Part shown: positions 5,775 to 5,970 of the stretch, one piece after another
Layout of the letters: every line of letters begins with the position of its first letter
Numbering within the stretch: the stretch's first letter is position 1
NCBI GenBank assembly: GCA_041580375.1
Contig: JBFGDZ010000189.1
Location: 1 to 5,970, forward strand
Source: JAPUIN01 sp041580375
Lineage (GTDB): Bacteria > Acidobacteriota > Polarisedimenticolia > Gp22-AA2
Direction of reading: 5' to 3'
Length of the DNA stretch: 5,970 nt
Notes under the pieces: model-generated
Told to the model about the DNA's origin: nothing
Database searches by the model: none
What the model saw: the letters and a program-made list of their open reading frames with translations, nothing else
Translations under genes and position numbers: made by a program

Positions 5775-5970
5775 GGCCTGTCCTCCGCCGGCAGGTCCTC
5801 CTCCTGGATCGGCCGATCGGCGAGCGGCGAGACGGCGCCGGCCCGGATCACCCGATAGACGCCGTCCGGGCGCCGTGCGATGGCGTGCCCCGCGACGCGC
5901 GCGACCTCGGCGATCGCCTCCGGGAGCCGCTTGCCGCTCAGATCGGCCGTCACCGGCTCGCCGGCGTCGA
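5771..5970 (-). CDS. C-terminal fragment of a protein ending in an STN-like domain (start lies beyond the window)
   Basis: This reading frame is open from the right edge to a TGA at 5771-5773, giving about 65 visible residues. The segment VTADLSGKRLPEAIAEVARV, followed by AGHAIARRPDGVYRVIRAG, has a strand-helix-strand pattern. It resembles the second half of the secretin/TonB short N-terminal (STN) domain, in which a helix carrying L..A(I/L) precedes a final strand with an xGxYxV motif. The last 20 residues are acidic and probably disordered. The stop overlaps the pilO-like start in an ATGA, so the two genes are translationally coupled. By position PilN would be expected here, but the visible tail does not resemble the ferredoxin-like end of PilN. 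It could be a small periplasmic accessory protein, a PilN-like protein with an added C-terminal domain, or a second secretin-type protein. A GTG at 5953 could in principle start a short protein, but the frame continues upstream, so I treat it as internal. The function is not established from this fragment. Confidence 0.55.
   Translation of the reverse strand, partial: DAGEPVTADLSGKRLPEAIAEVARVAGHAIARRPDGVYRVIRAGAVSPLADRPIQEEDLPAEDRP
5781..5786 (-). promoter_or_regulatory. Shine-Dalgarno of the pilO-like gene
   Basis: On the minus strand GGAGGA stands 6 bases before the ATG at 5774. It lies inside the end of the upstream coding region. This supports the ATG at 5774 as the true start even though it overlaps the upstream stop. 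Confidence 0.7.

Noticed and set aside
5127..5858. A plus-strand open frame of 243 codons opposite pilO
   Set aside because: It is Arg/His/Asp-rich, has no convincing ribosome site or family match, and lies opposite a clear PilO-like gene.

Overview
This GC-rich window reads almost entirely from the minus strand. It carries part of the assembly machinery of a type IV pilus or type II secretion-like system of a Gram-negative (diderm) bacterium. The high GC content, the lipoprotein secretin that combines TPR, STN, secretin and cohesin parts, and the paired GspG-like pilins are combinations I associate with uncultured or environmental phyla such as Acidobacteriota or former Deltaproteobacteria. 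That taxonomic guess is an inference and is weak. No rRNA, tRNA, CRISPR array, transposase or integrase was seen.

Reading in the direction of transcription (right to left), the window opens inside a gene whose visible C-terminus resembles the second half of an STN (secretin/TonB short N-terminal) domain, at 5771-5970. Its stop codon overlaps the start of a PilO-like inner-membrane protein (5142-5774) by 4 bases. A PilP/GspC-like protein (4441-5103) follows, then an 822-residue secretin (1941-4409) and two GspG-type pseudopilins in tandem (1434-1925 and 998-1447). Gaps are 38 bases or less, several genes overlap or nearly touch, and most have a clear Shine-Dalgarno. This looks like one operon: PilO and PilP would form the periplasmic alignment complex, the secretin the outer-membrane channel, and the pseudopilins the pilus or piston subunits.

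A gap of about 120 bases (876-997) contains a good sigma70-type promoter candidate (TTGAGA, 17 bases, TATATT), with a 7-bp inverted repeat around its spacer. It would drive a second minus-strand unit: an Ig-like-domain putative lipoprotein (132-875) and, 17 bases further on, the start of a short prepilin-like protein (1-114, cut by the window edge). The latter has a hydrophobic N-terminal helix but lacks the usual glutamate at mature position 5.

I do not see a wholly new system. The points most worth checking are the gene before pilO, which does not look like PilN where PilN is normally found; the secretin with a C-terminal cohesin-like domain; the E5-less prepilin beside an Ig-like lipoprotein; and the internal promoter. 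Several starts were moved downstream of the longest reading frame because a Shine-Dalgarno sequence clearly marks an inner ATG.
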